The position numbers and the translations under genes were made by a program. Of a stretch of 64,000 nt of DNA, positions 46,395 to 55,876 are shown piece by piece. Numbering within the stretch: the first letter of the stretch is position 1; every line of letters starts with the position of its first letter. The notes below the pieces were generated by a model. That model was not told the origin of the DNA. It saw only the letters and a program-made list of their open reading frames with translations, and did not search any database. Source of the DNA: Helicobacter fennelliae (GTDB lineage: Bacteria; Campylobacterota; Campylobacteria; Campylobacterales; Helicobacteraceae); contig NZ_UGIB01000001.1 of NCBI RefSeq assembly GCF_900451005.1, forward strand, positions 372,001 through 436,000, given 5' to 3'.

Positions 46395-46647
46395 TCGTCA
46401 TTGCAAGGCTTCCGCTAGGAAGTCGTGGCAATCCAGTAAAACTAGAATCTAATCTGTCATTCTTAAGCGCAAGCGAAGAATCCAAAAATAAAAAAATAAG
46501 AAAAGAGATAAATTAGATTCTATGGATTGCCACGCAGTTTTGCAACTGCTCGCAATGACAAGCCTGCTCGGTCATTGCGAGGACGACAGGACGAAGCAAT
46601 CTAGTCAAAATGGATTGCCACAGCCCTAAAGGGCTTTGCAATGACAA
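46395..46647. repeat. REP-like cluster (four or more units) in the efp-DJ1 gap
   Basis: Units at 46395-46435 (GTCGTCATTGCAAGGCTTCC to GGCAATCCAG), 46458-46483 (short, GTCATTCTTAAGCGCAAGCG), 46523-46560, 46571-46602 and 46611-46647, mostly alternating in orientation. The rest of the 680-bp gap (46197-46875) holds a weak terminator, a partial hairpin-element end near 46690, a copy of the third repeat at 46758-46783 and AGAATCTA octamers. No gene is visible. Confidence 0.65.
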
Positions 46648-46757
46648 CAAAAATGGTATAGAATCTAGATTCTATACAAACACAAGAGAGCGTAAAAAAG
46701 TTTTCTATTTTTAGCTTATTTTTGTAGTTTTGCAAGTTTGGCGTAAGATAAAACCAA

Positions 46758-46783
46758 GTGAGTCGCTACTTTTCGTGCGTCGC
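46758..46783 (-). repeat. Third dispersed repeat family, copy 3 (partial)
   Basis: GTGAGTCGCTACTTTTCGTG followed by CGTCGC on plus; complement matches the core of 21741-21780. Confidence 0.55.
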
Positions 46784-46875
46784 CAAAATAACACAAGATA
46801 AGCCAAACGAAGCAATCTGCAAAAAGAAAAGATTTAAATTCTAAATCCAAAATCTAAAAAAAAACGAGGTGAATA

Positions 46876-47448
46876 ATGAGTAAACAAATCTTAGTTCCAT
46901 TAGCAGATGGTTTTGAAGAGATCGAATTTACAAGCATAGTTGATGTGCTTAGGCGCGCAGGGCTAGAGGTGCTTATAGGCGGGCTCAATGGAGCGCGATT
47001 ATACAAAGGCGCGCATGGTATTGAGATTGCTGCGCCAAAAGCAGTAGATGAAATAGCGGTGGATTCTTTGGAGGGCATTGTCTTAGCGGGCGGATTCCAA
47101 GGTATGCTTAATCTCAAAAATAGCCCAAAAATCCTGCAAATAATCCAAACACTCCACGCCTCAAAAAAACTTGTAAGCGCAATTTGCGCTTCACCTATCG
47201 TGCTAAATGAAGCGGATGTTTTAAGCGGGGCATTTACTTGCTATCCGGGGTGCGAAAAGGAGTTCAAAAACTTCGATAACCAAACAACCCAAAGACTCAA
47301 TCAAGCAGTCGTAATTTCCAAAAACATCATCACTTCAGCTGGTCCAGGCACGGCTATTTTGTTTGGACTAGAGATTGTCAAATATCTTTTGGGAGAATCC
47401 ACCTACAAACAACTCTATGATGAGCTTTTGGTCTCGCTTGCGATATAG
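46876..47448 (+). CDS. DJ-1/PfpI family protein
   Basis: 190 residues of the DJ-1 fold: KQILVPLADGFEEIEF with the conserved Glu, ISAICASPIVL-like VSAICASPIVLNEA with the nucleophilic Cys, and TSAGPGTAILFGLEIV near the C terminus. Proteins of this subgroup are often annotated as ThiJ, but members act as glyoxalases/deglycases or stress proteins; no thiamine role should be assumed. It is followed by yejE after 33 bp. Confidence 0.85.
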   Translation: MSKQILVPLADGFEEIEFTSIVDVLRRAGLEVLIGGLNGARLYKGAHGIEIAAPKAVDEIAVDSLEGIVLAGGFQGMLNLKNSPKILQIIQTLHASKKLVSAICASPIVLNEADVLSGAFTCYPGCEKEFKNFDNQTTQRLNQAVVISKNIITSAGPGTAILFGLEIVKYLLGESTYKQLYDELLVSLAI

Positions 47449-47481
47449 CAAGAGGGAGTTAATTTAAGCTATGGTTGCATA

Positions 47482-48591
47482 ATGCCTCCTCACACACAGC
47501 CCACAGACAAAGCTTATGAGTCAAGCCAAACGCTTAGCACGCGCCAAAAAGTAATGCCCTCCACACTCAAAGAAGCCAAAAAATGCATTTGGGCGCAGCG
47601 GTGGCGCACTTTTAAATCCAACAAACGCGCGTATTATTCACTGATCCTTTTTAGCTTGATTTGCGTTGTGTGCTTGAGTGCAAATATTATCGCAAACCAC
47701 AAGCCATTTTTGATTTATCATAATCATCACTTTTATTTTCCTTTGTTTAAAGTCTATCCTGAGACTGCTTTTGGCGGAGATTTTGAGAGTGAGCCAGATT
47801 ATAATGATCCTTATATCAAGCAACTTCTCAAAGATGACATCGTGATTAGGGCGTTGATTCCATATAGTTATGAAACGATTATTATGGATTTGCAAGAGCC
47901 CTCGCCAACCCCGCCAGATTCTAAGCATTGGCTAGGCACGGACGATCAAGCGCGCGATGTGCTAGCAAGGCTTATTTATGGGCTACGGACTTCGATTGTT
48001 TTTGGGCTGATTTTGAGTGTGTGTAGTATGGTGATTGGGGTAGGCTTTGGGGCTTTGCAGGGGTATTATGGCGGGGCTATTGATCTGCTTGGGCAACGAG
48101 GCATTGAGATCTATTCAAGCATTCCGATTTTGTTTTTATTGATTATTCTCTCAAGCTTTATTACGCCAAATTTTTGGTGGATTTTATGTATCGTGCTTTG
48201 TTTTAGTTGGATTGGGCTTGTAGGAATCGTGCGCGCAGAGTTTTTGAAAGCAAGAAATATGGACTATGTCAAAGCAACCAAAGTGCTTGGCTTTGGATCG
48301 TTTTATATTATTTTTAGACATCTTTTGCCAAATGCAATGGTCGCTACAATCACTTATATGCCATTTCTTATGGTAAGCTCGATTACGACTTTGATCACTT
48401 TGGATTTTTTGGGGTTTGGCATGCCTGTGGGAAGTGCGAGTCTTGGTGAGCTACTTGAGCAAGCCAAAAACAACCTCAATGCGCCTCATTTGGCACTTTG
48501 TGGATTTGTCAGCATAGCAGTTTTGCTTTCTTGTCTTGTATTTATCGGAGAGGGCATACGCGATAGCTTTGACCCGCACGCCCATGCTTAA
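47482..48591 (+). CDS. yejE: ABC transporter permease, YejE type (peptide/microcin C-like uptake)
   Basis: 369-residue inner-membrane permease. An N-terminal cytosolic stretch and one helix (about 55-75) are followed by a periplasmic part with the HWLGTDDQARDVLARLIYGLR segment characteristic of DppC/YejE permeases. Five further helices follow, with the EAA loop in EFLKARNMDYVKATKVLGFG that contacts the ATPase. It overlaps the yejF ATPase gene by 8 bp. The partner permease YejB and the binding protein YejA are not in the window. The likely substrates are oligopeptides. Confidence 0.88.
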   Translation: MPPHTQPTDKAYESSQTLSTRQKVMPSTLKEAKKCIWAQRWRTFKSNKRAYYSLILFSLICVVCLSANIIANHKPFLIYHNHHFYFPLFKVYPETAFGGDFESEPDYNDPYIKQLLKDDIVIRALIPYSYETIIMDLQEPSPTPPDSKHWLGTDDQARDVLARLIYGLRTSIVFGLILSVCSMVIGVGFGALQGYYGGAIDLLGQRGIEIYSSIPILFLLIILSSFITPNFWWILCIVLCFSWIGLVGIVRAEFLKARNMDYVKATKVLGFGSFYIIFRHLLPNAMVATITYMPFLMVSSITTLITLDFLGFGMPVGSASLGELLEQAKNNLNAPHLALCGFVSIAVLLSCLVFIGEGIRDSFDPHAHA

Positions 48592-50284
48592 GATTCGCAA
48601 TCTTTATGCGCGATTTGAGGATTTTTGCTTGCAAGATATTTGCCTTGATGTGCCAATAATCCAGAATCTAGCAAAACCCACTCAAAGCCCTAATCAAAGC
48701 TCCGCACAAACTTCCACGCAGAATCTAGCGCAAAGCTCCGATCAAAGCCCTGCGCAGAATCTAGCCCAAAAAATAGCAATAGTCGGAGAATCTGGAAGCG
48801 GGAAAAGCATTTTAGCCAAGCTTATTTTGGGGCTTGTAAAGCCTAGTCAAATCAGCGGTGAGATTGAGTTTTGCGGCAAATCACTACTCCATAATCCGCA
48901 AATCCGCAAAATTAGAGGGCAAGACATCGCCTACATTCCGCAATCACCCCTCTCCGCGCTCAACCCGCTCCACACGATAGAAAAGCAGATTCTTGAGATG
49001 TTTGAGCTACATCATTCGCGCCATAGCCAACTTAGCGCAAAGCAAAAGGTGAATTTGCTTGATGAGACGTTGCATAAAGTTGGATTAGCACTTGAGATAA
49101 AAACGCGATTGCCACACACTCTAAGTGGTGGGCAGGCACAGCGCGTGATGATTGCGATGATGAGTATTTTAAAGCCTAAGATTCTGATTTGCGATGAGCC
49201 GACAACAGCACTTGATGCAAATATCCAAAAGCAGATTCTCAATCTTTTATCTTCATTTACAGATACAAGTGTTGTGCTTATTAGCCATGATTTAGAGATT
49301 GTCAAGGCATTTGCGCAGCACATCATCGTGATGAAAGAAGGACAAATCATCGAAGAAGGCACAAAAGCTAGAATCTACACTTCGCCCAAAGCCCCTTACA
49401 CAAAGCTTTTGCTTGATTCATTGCGACTTCCTAGAATCCAAACCACCCCGCAGTCAAAAGAATTGCTAAGTCTTACTGATTTTGGAGTGTTTTATACAAA
49501 GCGGAAGTTTTTTAAGTCTAGCCAAATAAAAGCCCTAGAGCATGTAACCTTAAGCCTAAAGCAAGGCGAGAGCTTTGGGATCATCGGAGAATCTGGAAGT
49601 GGCAAATCAAGCCTTGCGCTTGGGATTTTGGGATTAGAGCAAACTTTTGGGCAGTGTAGATTTGAATCGCTTGCTCTTCCATCGATGAAGCGGGATTTGC
49701 GCTTTAGGGACAATGTGCAGATTGTGTTTCAAGATCCATTTTTTGCGCTTAATCCGAGGTTTTGTGTGTATGAGATTATTTATGAGGCTTTATGCCCGCA
49801 ATCATCGCGATCATCGCATATATCATCACAATCATCACCCATACCATCGCGCGCACACCAAGCCCAAGCCCTTAGCACCATTAAGCGTTTGCTTCAAAAT
49901 GTCAAGCTTGATGAAGGGTTTTTGTATCGCTATCCACACACTCTAAGTGGCGGGCAAGCACAGCGCGTAGCGATCGCAAGAGCACTTGCCAAAAACCCGC
50001 AAATCCTTATCCTTGATGAGCCGACAAGTGCGCTTGACAAAACGACTCAAAAGGTGATTTTGGAGCTTTTGCTAGAGCTTCAAAAATCCTATGCGCTAAG
50101 CTATATGTGTATCAGCCACGATCTTGCCGTCATCGAGGCGATGTGTCATAATGTCATCGTGCTTAAAAATGGTAAAGCCATTGAGAGTGGAGCGACAAAA
50201 GAAGTGTTTGAGAATCCAAAGAGTAAATACACAAAAAGTTTGCTTGATGCTCGCGTTGTAGATTCTACTTTGCAGAGAATCTAA
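48584..50284 (+). CDS. yejF: ABC transporter ATP-binding protein, YejF type (two fused ATPase domains)
   Basis: 566 residues holding two ABC domains: Walker A GESGSGKSILAKL and signature LSGGQAQRVMIAMM with Walker B ILICDEPTTALD; then GESGSGKSSLALG, LSGGQAQRVAIARAL and ILILDEPTSALD. A 30-residue Gln/Ser-rich insert (about residues 27-58, NQSSAQTSTQNLAQSSDQSP) sits between the first strand and Walker A, and a second Ser/His-rich insert (SSRSSHISSQSSPIPS) lies in the second domain. The ATG overlaps the yejE stop; the frame from 48536 is longer but starts in yejE. The partner permease is YejE. Confidence 0.9.
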   Translation: MLKIRNLYARFEDFCLQDICLDVPIIQNLAKPTQSPNQSSAQTSTQNLAQSSDQSPAQNLAQKIAIVGESGSGKSILAKLILGLVKPSQISGEIEFCGKSLLHNPQIRKIRGQDIAYIPQSPLSALNPLHTIEKQILEMFELHHSRHSQLSAKQKVNLLDETLHKVGLALEIKTRLPHTLSGGQAQRVMIAMMSILKPKILICDEPTTALDANIQKQILNLLSSFTDTSVVLISHDLEIVKAFAQHIIVMKEGQIIEEGTKARIYTSPKAPYTKLLLDSLRLPRIQTTPQSKELLSLTDFGVFYTKRKFFKSSQIKALEHVTLSLKQGESFGIIGESGSGKSSLALGILGLEQTFGQCRFESLALPSMKRDLRFRDNVQIVFQDPFFALNPRFCVYEIIYEALCPQSSRSSHISSQSSPIPSRAHQAQALSTIKRLLQNVKLDEGFLYRYPHTLSGGQAQRVAIARALAKNPQILILDEPTSALDKTTQKVILELLLELQKSYALSYMCISHDLAVIEAMCHNVIVLKNGKAIESGATKEVFENPKSKYTKSLLDARVVDSTLQRI

Positions 50285-50331
50285 ATTCTAGCTTTTTGGT
50301 AAATTTTGCGGATTGCGTCGGCTCCCTCATT

Positions 50332-50370
50332 GCGACGCACGAAAAGTAGCGACTCATTCGTTCGCCTTGC
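50332..50370 (+). repeat. Third dispersed repeat family, copy 4
   Basis: GCGACGCACGAAAAGTAGCG then ACTCATTCGTTCGCCTTGC, close to 21741-21780. Confidence 0.6.
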
Positions 50371-50397
50371 AAAGTTGCAAATCTCCTTTAGATTCCA

Positions 50398-50536
50398 AAT
50401 CCTCTCTTTTTTGCATATTTCAGGGAGTTTGAAATTTTTAGCCTGCGATGAATACTTAATGTTACACTTTTTTATATTTTTTGCTTGCCTAAAAATTTCT
50501 ACACAACCCTAAAATCTGTCTAAAAATAGAGGATTT
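50398..50536 (+). repeat. MITE-like hairpin element, copy G
   Basis: AAATCCTCTCTTTTTTGCAT at the left and AAAAATAGAGGATTT at the right; inner pair GAAATTTTTAGCC and GCCTAAAAATTTC. Part of the 534-bp gap between yejF and the porin gene, two convergent transcription units. Confidence 0.7.
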
Positions 50537-50635
50537 TGTAATGCGCCGCCATTGCATCGGGTGGAATCAAAATCTAGAATGTCTTAATGCGTCATTGTGT
50601 TCGCATAAAATCTAGATTCTACGGCATTTTTATCG

Positions 50636-50715
50636 TCATTGCGAGCGAGTAAAACGAGCGTGGCAATCCAAAATCTAGTGTATTTGGATTTTTTGGATTC
50701 TTCGCTTAGAATGAC
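50636..50715. repeat. REP-like palindrome with long arms
   Basis: CGTCATTGCGAGCGAGTAAA followed by ACGAGCGTGGCAATCCAAAA, then a degenerate half-unit ending TTCGCTTAGAATGACGAC. It lies between the hairpin element and the porin terminator region. Confidence 0.6.
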
Positions 50716-50749
50716 GACAAAATAAACATAATTTGTGAATATCAAACCC

Positions 50750-50771
50750 CAGAATCTATTTTTAGATTCTG
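50750..50771. terminator. Hairpin downstream of the porin gene
   Basis: CAGAATCTA and TAGATTCTG form a perfect 9-bp stem with a TTTT loop, about 50 bp after the porin stop on the minus strand. There is no long T-run behind it, so terminator activity is uncertain. Confidence 0.35.
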
Positions 50772-50818
50772 TGCTCTTCGGGCTAACTGCCCTAAGACAG
50801 ATTTGAGGTTGTTAAGAT

Positions 50819-52378
50819 TTAGAAAGTATATTTAAGTTCTGCGCGGGTTTTGGTGAGGTTTATATCACCTGCCATGACCGCTGCAAACACATTGATTTCA
50901 AGGTTTTTTGTGAAGTTATATGCGATTGAAGGAGTGATTTCTACAAAGTCTATGTTTTTAAATCGTTGCGAGTGATTCAAAAGCCCACCATTACTATTGT
51001 ATGAGATCGCTCCGGCTTTTGTGCTATCGCTTGCAGAAGAGAGGATTGGCAAGTTATTATTTCCGCCGACATAAGTTGTATCAAGCGCGATTTTGATGTT
51101 GTTTTTGAATTTATAGGCGAGGTTGAGATAGGCTAGCATAATGTCTGTGCCGTTTTTTGAGCCAGAGCCAAGTATGCCAAACCCTTCATAAGTGGCAGTA
51201 AAGTATTCATTCCATGCTTTTCCTGACGCATCGATTCCGCCTTTGGTATCAAAGATCACCCCATAGCCATCGCCAAAGCTTCCCAAATACCCGATTTTGC
51301 TTGTAAATCCGCCGACTTTATAGCTCAAATTGACATTATAGATTCCGCGAAATTTCGCATAATCATCGGCATTGCTCCAGCCTAAAGGAAGCTTGGTGTT
51401 TGTGTTACTTGTAGAGTAGCCGACTTGGAGATTGTTTGGATCAGAGTTTATCCCTGTGGCGACAACTTGTGCTTTGAGTGCCAAACCACTTTTGCCAAAT
51501 TTATACCCACCCTCAAGAAGTGCCATATAATCGACAAATTCATACGCATTTGCCAATGTCGCATTGAAGCTAAATCCACCAAAATCTAGATCTTTGCCTT
51601 CTTTGTTTTTGCCTGTTTTGATTGTAAGGACTGCGAGGTTATTACCGATACCCACAGCGCGCCCACTATTTGGCACTTCAGAACTACTTGGAAGCCTCCT
51701 GCGCAACGCATATGAGGTTTTATCCGGAATCCAGCTGTCATAATACCCTAGCTCATAGGCTATTTTCCCGCTCTGAAATGCCACAAATCCGCCCGTCCCT
51801 AAGTCTAGATTTTTGTCATTGAGCGCGGATTTGAGATTGAGTCTTCCAAGCTTTATTGCAAGCTTTGAGTCATTGCCAAATTCAATATCTTTATTTGCGC
51901 TAAATACGCTTATCCCAAATCTATCCGAATAATTGCCATTATCGACATAGCCACGTGAGCCTTGTATAGAGCCATGTGTTGCGTATCTGCTATCTGGTGT
52001 TGATGAACCTTGAGAGAAAAATATCCCACCTGTTATGCTGTAACCATTGACTTTTCCTGTGGTTACATCAAGCTTGAGGCGGTATTGTTGGCTATAACCT
52101 TTTGCGTCTGTGCCAAAATTTCCAAAATAGCGCGCAAACCCAAATCCTTCAAGCTTTGTGCCACTGACGATTTTTTGGGCTAGGCTCTCTTGTTTGGGCG
52201 GTTGGGCTTGTGTCGCTATGCTGTCTTTGCTTGCTTCTTGTGCCTTTACTTCTTGTGATTCTTGTGCGCTTTGAGGCTGAGCTTGTGGATTTTGCAGCTC
52301 AGATTCTAAGTTTTGCGCTTGTGCAATCGCAAGACTTGCAAGACTTGCGATACCTAATGTCTGTATTACTTTTTTCAT
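50819..52378 (-). CDS. Major outer membrane porin, Campylobacterota type
   Basis: A signal peptide (MKKVIQTLGIASLASLAIAQA) precedes a Gln/Ser/Glu-rich segment (about 20-65, with QAQPQSAQESQE) and then a beta barrel beginning LEGFGFARYFGNFGTDAKGY. That opening resembles the start of the mature Campylobacter/Helicobacter major outer membrane protein barrels, and the C terminus ends AELKYTF, the usual terminal-Phe barrel signal. The 519 residues are in the family range. It is monocistronic; a hairpin lies downstream. The pore specificity is unknown. Confidence 0.75.
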   Translation of the reverse strand: MKKVIQTLGIASLASLAIAQAQNLESELQNPQAQPQSAQESQEVKAQEASKDSIATQAQPPKQESLAQKIVSGTKLEGFGFARYFGNFGTDAKGYSQQYRLKLDVTTGKVNGYSITGGIFFSQGSSTPDSRYATHGSIQGSRGYVDNGNYSDRFGISVFSANKDIEFGNDSKLAIKLGRLNLKSALNDKNLDLGTGGFVAFQSGKIAYELGYYDSWIPDKTSYALRRRLPSSSEVPNSGRAVGIGNNLAVLTIKTGKNKEGKDLDFGGFSFNATLANAYEFVDYMALLEGGYKFGKSGLALKAQVVATGINSDPNNLQVGYSTSNTNTKLPLGWSNADDYAKFRGIYNVNLSYKVGGFTSKIGYLGSFGDGYGVIFDTKGGIDASGKAWNEYFTATYEGFGILGSGSKNGTDIMLAYLNLAYKFKNNIKIALDTTYVGGNNNLPILSSASDSTKAGAISYNSNGGLLNHSQRFKNIDFVEITPSIAYNFTKNLEINVFAAVMAGDINLTKTRAELKYTF

Positions 52379-52529
52379 TATTATCTCCTTGTGATAGATG
52401 TAGTGGAATTGTAAAAACGCGTCGTAAAAACTACAAACATCTTAAGTAAAGTCCATGTAAAATTTATATGAAGTGCTTGTGTGCTTATATTAGGCTAAAG
52501 ATTTGTGCTCTTTTGCACCCTTAGAAAGA

Positions 52530-52585
52530 AGCAATCCAGTCAAAAATGGATTGCCACAGCCCTAAAGGGCTTCGCAATGACGACA
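52530..52585. repeat. REP-like units upstream of GT8 copy 2
   Basis: GCAATCCAGTCAAAAATGGA then TTGCCACAGCCCTAAAGGGC and TTCGCAATGACGACAAAAAC: a half-unit and a full unit. The 535-bp gap 52379-52914 also holds hairpin copy H and the start of the long direct repeat. Confidence 0.6.
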
Positions 52586-52640
52586 AAAACAATAGAATCC
52601 AGATTCTATGCAAACACAAAGGGGTGTAAGGGGTGTAAAG

Positions 52641-52818
52641 AAATCCTCTATTTTTAGACAGATTTTAGGGTTGTGTAGAAATTTTTAGTCAAGCAAAAAA
52701 TATAAAAAAGTGTAACATAAGCGTTCATTGTAGGTTTGCAGGCTAAAAATTTCAAACTCCCTGAAATATGACTTCTCAAGCAAAGCCCAATGAACGCATA
52801 GCAAAAAAGAGAGGATTT
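52641..52818 (-). repeat. MITE-like hairpin element, copy H
   Basis: AAATCCTCTATTTTTAGACA at the left and AAAAAAGAGAGGATTT at the right, reverse orientation. It carries an extra about 30 bases (CTTCTCAAGCAAAGCCCAAT) also present in copy I. A tandem GGGGTGTAA repeat is just outside the left end, as beside copy B. Confidence 0.7.
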
Positions 52819-52860
52819 AGCTCTCATGGAAATTAGAATCCAGATTCTACAAATATATCT

Positions 52861-54229
52861 AGAATATGCTATAATCCTAGCTTTTTAATTTAATCCCAAA
52901 CAAAAAGGCAAAAAATGAAAAATAATGAATATACAATTTGCTTTACTTGCGATGATAATTATATAAAATATTGCGCTGTGGCAATGAGTAGTATAATCTC
53001 TGCAATAGTAAATCAAAAAAATCAAGCAAATAATGCTTCAAATAGCCATATTATCGAGGGGGGGGGGGCAATATAACCTTAAAAATTTAGCAATAGATTC
53101 TGCTGATTCTATTTTAGATTCTGCGTCTAAACCCAAATCAGATTCTCATTTTTCACAAAATCTAGTAAATAAAATAGATTTAGATTCCACATTAAATTCC
53201 GCTTCCAAAGATTCTATCTTTCAAGATTCCGCCTCAAATCTTAATCTAACCCAAAATCCAAACACTCCAAACCAAAATAACTCTACATTAAATCACACTC
53301 CTATCGCATTTCATCTTATCACTGATACACTAAAGCCAAGCACGATTGCTAAACTTCGCAAACTAGAATCTAAACTTAATGCACTCTACCCCGCAAGTAT
53401 CACACTACATCATCTAAGCCAAGATGAGTTCAAAGATTTACGCTCTTGGGGAGAAGCAGGGCAGAATTGGTGTGCGTATTTTCGCCTAAAGCTTGGTGAT
53501 ATTTTAGCTCCCTCGCTAAAAACCTGCCTTTATCTTGATGTTGATACATTTGTTTTACAAGATATTCGTCCATTGTTTGAGATGGATTTGGAGGGCAAAA
53601 GTATCGCTATGGTGCGTGATGTTACAAATATCACATCAATAGTCAAAGACAATGTTGTCAAATCCACTGATTATTGCAACTCTGGCATGTTGTTTATCGA
53701 TCTTGACAAATGGCGCACAAAAGATATGAGCCAAATTCGCGGATTTAAATACAATGAGGCTCCCGATCAAGACTTTATCAACTATATCTTTAAAAATGAA
53801 AAAAAGATTCTGGCATTTCAATGGAATTTCTTATGGTTTGATGAGAGGAGATTACGATTTGATTCTGATAAACAAATCATCAAAAATGGCTTCAATGGAG
53901 CCTTTGATGTAATACCTTGTGTGTATAGTTTAGAAGAATTCCGCCAAGCACTCCAATCTCCTGTAATAGTGCATTTTATATGTGGTTACAAACCATGGGA
54001 GAAAATTGACTGGAATCCAAATGGCAAACCAGAATTTGTAAAGCACCCTTATGATAAAGCTTGGTGGCAAATAGCAAAATCTACACCTTTCTTTGCAGAG
54101 ATAAAGAGATCTTACACAAAGCGATCATTTAAAGTTAGCACTCTTGCATATCTCAAATATTACGCACCATTTGTGTTTTATACCCTTCGTGCGATAAAGC
54201 GCGCATTGAAGGGGGTGAAGGTATTGCCA
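52861..54229 (+). repeat. Long direct repeat, copy 2 (about 1.37 kb)
   Basis: Same sequence as 26543-27910, wherever I compared the two, except for one extra G in the poly-G run. It includes the promoter hexamer TATAAT at 52870 and nearly the whole GT8 gene. After GGTATTGCCA the copies diverge completely: copy 1 runs into AAATAAAAC (stop), copy 2 into GCGCACAAAAC (open). Confidence 0.9.
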
Positions 54230-54334
54230 GCGCACAAAACACATCAAGAGTGCCAAGCGTATAAAACACGCGAGACGCAAAATCAAACACAAAATCAAGC
54301 CCAACAACATAACGCGACACACAAAGGAGGCATA
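52915..54334 (+). CDS. Glycosyltransferase family 8 protein, phase-variable, copy 2 (out of frame at the poly-G run)
   Basis: Same gene as at 26597, with the same start, MKNNEYTICFTCDDNYIKYC. Here the run has 11 G (53058-53068), so translation from 52915 ends after EGGGAI at about residue 53. A frame opened by an internal start at 53033 (MLQIAILSRGGGQYNL) carries the rest, but that start lies in the wrong frame of the real gene and has no ribosome binding site. With 10 or 13 G the frame would pass through the DxD motif LYLDVDTF and, lacking the stop found in copy 1, continue without a break into the radical SAM gene to 55762, making a protein of about 948 residues. Confidence 0.8.
53058..53068 (+). 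repeat. Poly-G tract (11 G) in GT8 copy 2
   Basis: TCGA then G11 then CAATATAAC; one G longer than in copy 1, which puts a TAA six codons on. Confidence 0.85.
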
Positions 54335-55762
54335 ATGCAAACCCCCTTACACTCACAAATTTTTAATCTGCGCTACATTAATCGCAATAGTGACAACGCG
54401 TTTTTGTCGTTTATGCGTAAAAATTACAAAAAATTTATCACAGATTCTCCCTCGCGTATGCTTAAGGTATGGAGGCTTGCCTATCTTGCGCCATTGCTTG
54501 TGTTTCGCAAATGTATTGTGATATTTTCGCTTCGCAAAAATGCGTGGCTACAATGTGCGTTTTTGACTAAGGATTATAAGGATTCTAGGCTGTGTTTTGT
54601 GTATTGTTTTATGCAAAAAGTCGCGCGCAAGATTTTGCTTACAAATTTTATCGTGCTATTTTTGCGCCCGTATTTTCGGTTTCGCGTGTGGCGTGGCAAG
54701 GTGGATATTCCGTATTTTGAGCTTGTGCTTACTACGCGCTGCACGATGCGCTGTGAATCGTGCAATAACCTTATGCAATATTTTGACTCTAATAATGCCT
54801 ACACTTGCACGCTTGAAGGCATAAGAGGGGCATTAGAAAAGCTATTTGCAAATGTGGATTCTATCTCGTATGTGCGGATTATCGGCGGTGAGCCACTTTT
54901 GTTTAAAGACATCGCAAAAGTCGTAGAGATACTAGACTTCGAGCCAAAGGTAAAAAACTTTGACATCGTAACCAATGGCACGATAATCCCAAAGCAAGAT
55001 CTGCTTATCGCACTGAGTCGATCATATAAAAGCTGGGTGAGTATCAGCGACTATTCCACCTCGCCAAATCTCAAAATCAAGCTTTATCAAGAAAAAATCA
55101 CGCATTTGCTTCAAGAATACCGCATCGCCTATCATCTGATATGGCAGCAAGAGGGCGCGACTTGGTGGGATCCGGGCAAAATCTACAAAAGAGGACGCGA
55201 CAAAGAGGAGATCATCAAAAATTTCAAATCCTGCCTTATGCCCTGCGTAAGCGTGATGAGCAATGAAGCAATAGCTACTCATACAGAGGCAGAATCTAGC
55301 GCAAAATCTACAACACAGGCTGGCTTTGTGGCAGAATCTAAAATAGATTCCATAGATTCCATAGATTCTGTGGAGTCTGTGGATTTTGCGGAATCTATGG
55401 ATTCTAGGATTAATCCTTTAGATTCTAAGCGCGATTCTGTGGAATCTTTAGATTCTAGGATTGACCATTTAGATTCTGGGTGCGATCCTGCGGTGAGTCT
55501 GTGGCAAGGGAAAGACACGCAAAAATCTTGCGGGCAGATATTTATATGTCCGATTGCTAGCTCACTCTCAAGGCTCAAAGGGTTAGCGGCATTTGAGGGG
55601 GATTTTGTGGAGTTAGATTCTACTTTGAGTAGGGAGAAAATCTTGCGCTTTTATGCGCAGGAATTTTTCGAGGCGTGCGATTATTGCCACAATATGTGGG
55701 AGCAAAAACGTCCGATAAAAATAGCAATCCAAACAGATAAAGTGCTAAGCTTGACAGAATAA
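54335..55762 (+). CDS. Radical SAM protein with SPASM-like C-terminal cysteines
   Basis: 475 residues from ATG 54335, which has an AAAGGAGG site seven bases upstream, so it can be made independently of the upstream GT8. A basic, partly hydrophobic N-terminal region (about 20-120) precedes the radical SAM core with the cluster motif CTMRCESCN (Cys136, 140, 143), IIGGEPLLFKDI and VTNGTIIP. Additional Cys in KSCLMPCVSV, GQIFICPIAS and EACDYCHNMW form a SPASM-like auxiliary cluster region. A Ser/Asp-rich insert (about 55280-55500, DSIDSIDSVESVDFAESMDS and on) built from GATTCT repeats divides this region. The substrate is unknown; glycan or peptide modification is plausible from context. Confidence 0.8.
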   Translation: MQTPLHSQIFNLRYINRNSDNAFLSFMRKNYKKFITDSPSRMLKVWRLAYLAPLLVFRKCIVIFSLRKNAWLQCAFLTKDYKDSRLCFVYCFMQKVARKILLTNFIVLFLRPYFRFRVWRGKVDIPYFELVLTTRCTMRCESCNNLMQYFDSNNAYTCTLEGIRGALEKLFANVDSISYVRIIGGEPLLFKDIAKVVEILDFEPKVKNFDIVTNGTIIPKQDLLIALSRSYKSWVSISDYSTSPNLKIKLYQEKITHLLQEYRIAYHLIWQQEGATWWDPGKIYKRGRDKEEIIKNFKSCLMPCVSVMSNEAIATHTEAESSAKSTTQAGFVAESKIDSIDSIDSVESVDFAESMDSRINPLDSKRDSVESLDSRIDHLDSGCDPAVSLWQGKDTQKSCGQIFICPIASSLSRLKGLAAFEGDFVELDSTLSREKILRFYAQEFFEACDYCHNMWEQKRPIKIAIQTDKVLSLTE

Positions 55763-55876
55763 AATAACTCGATTTATTGTTTAGCATTTTTGTGTAGCAA
55801 TCCGCTTTTAGAATCCCATTTACAATCTTAATTGCAACGCTCGCAATATTAATAGATCCTTAAGCGCACAAAGGCT

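Noticed and set aside
53033-55762. A single 909-residue gene starting MLQIAILSRGGGQ
   Set aside because: The start lies in the wrong frame of the real GT8 gene, lacks a ribosome binding site and cuts off the GT8 N terminus found intact in copy 1. The true start is 52915, and the 3' part has its own start at 54335.
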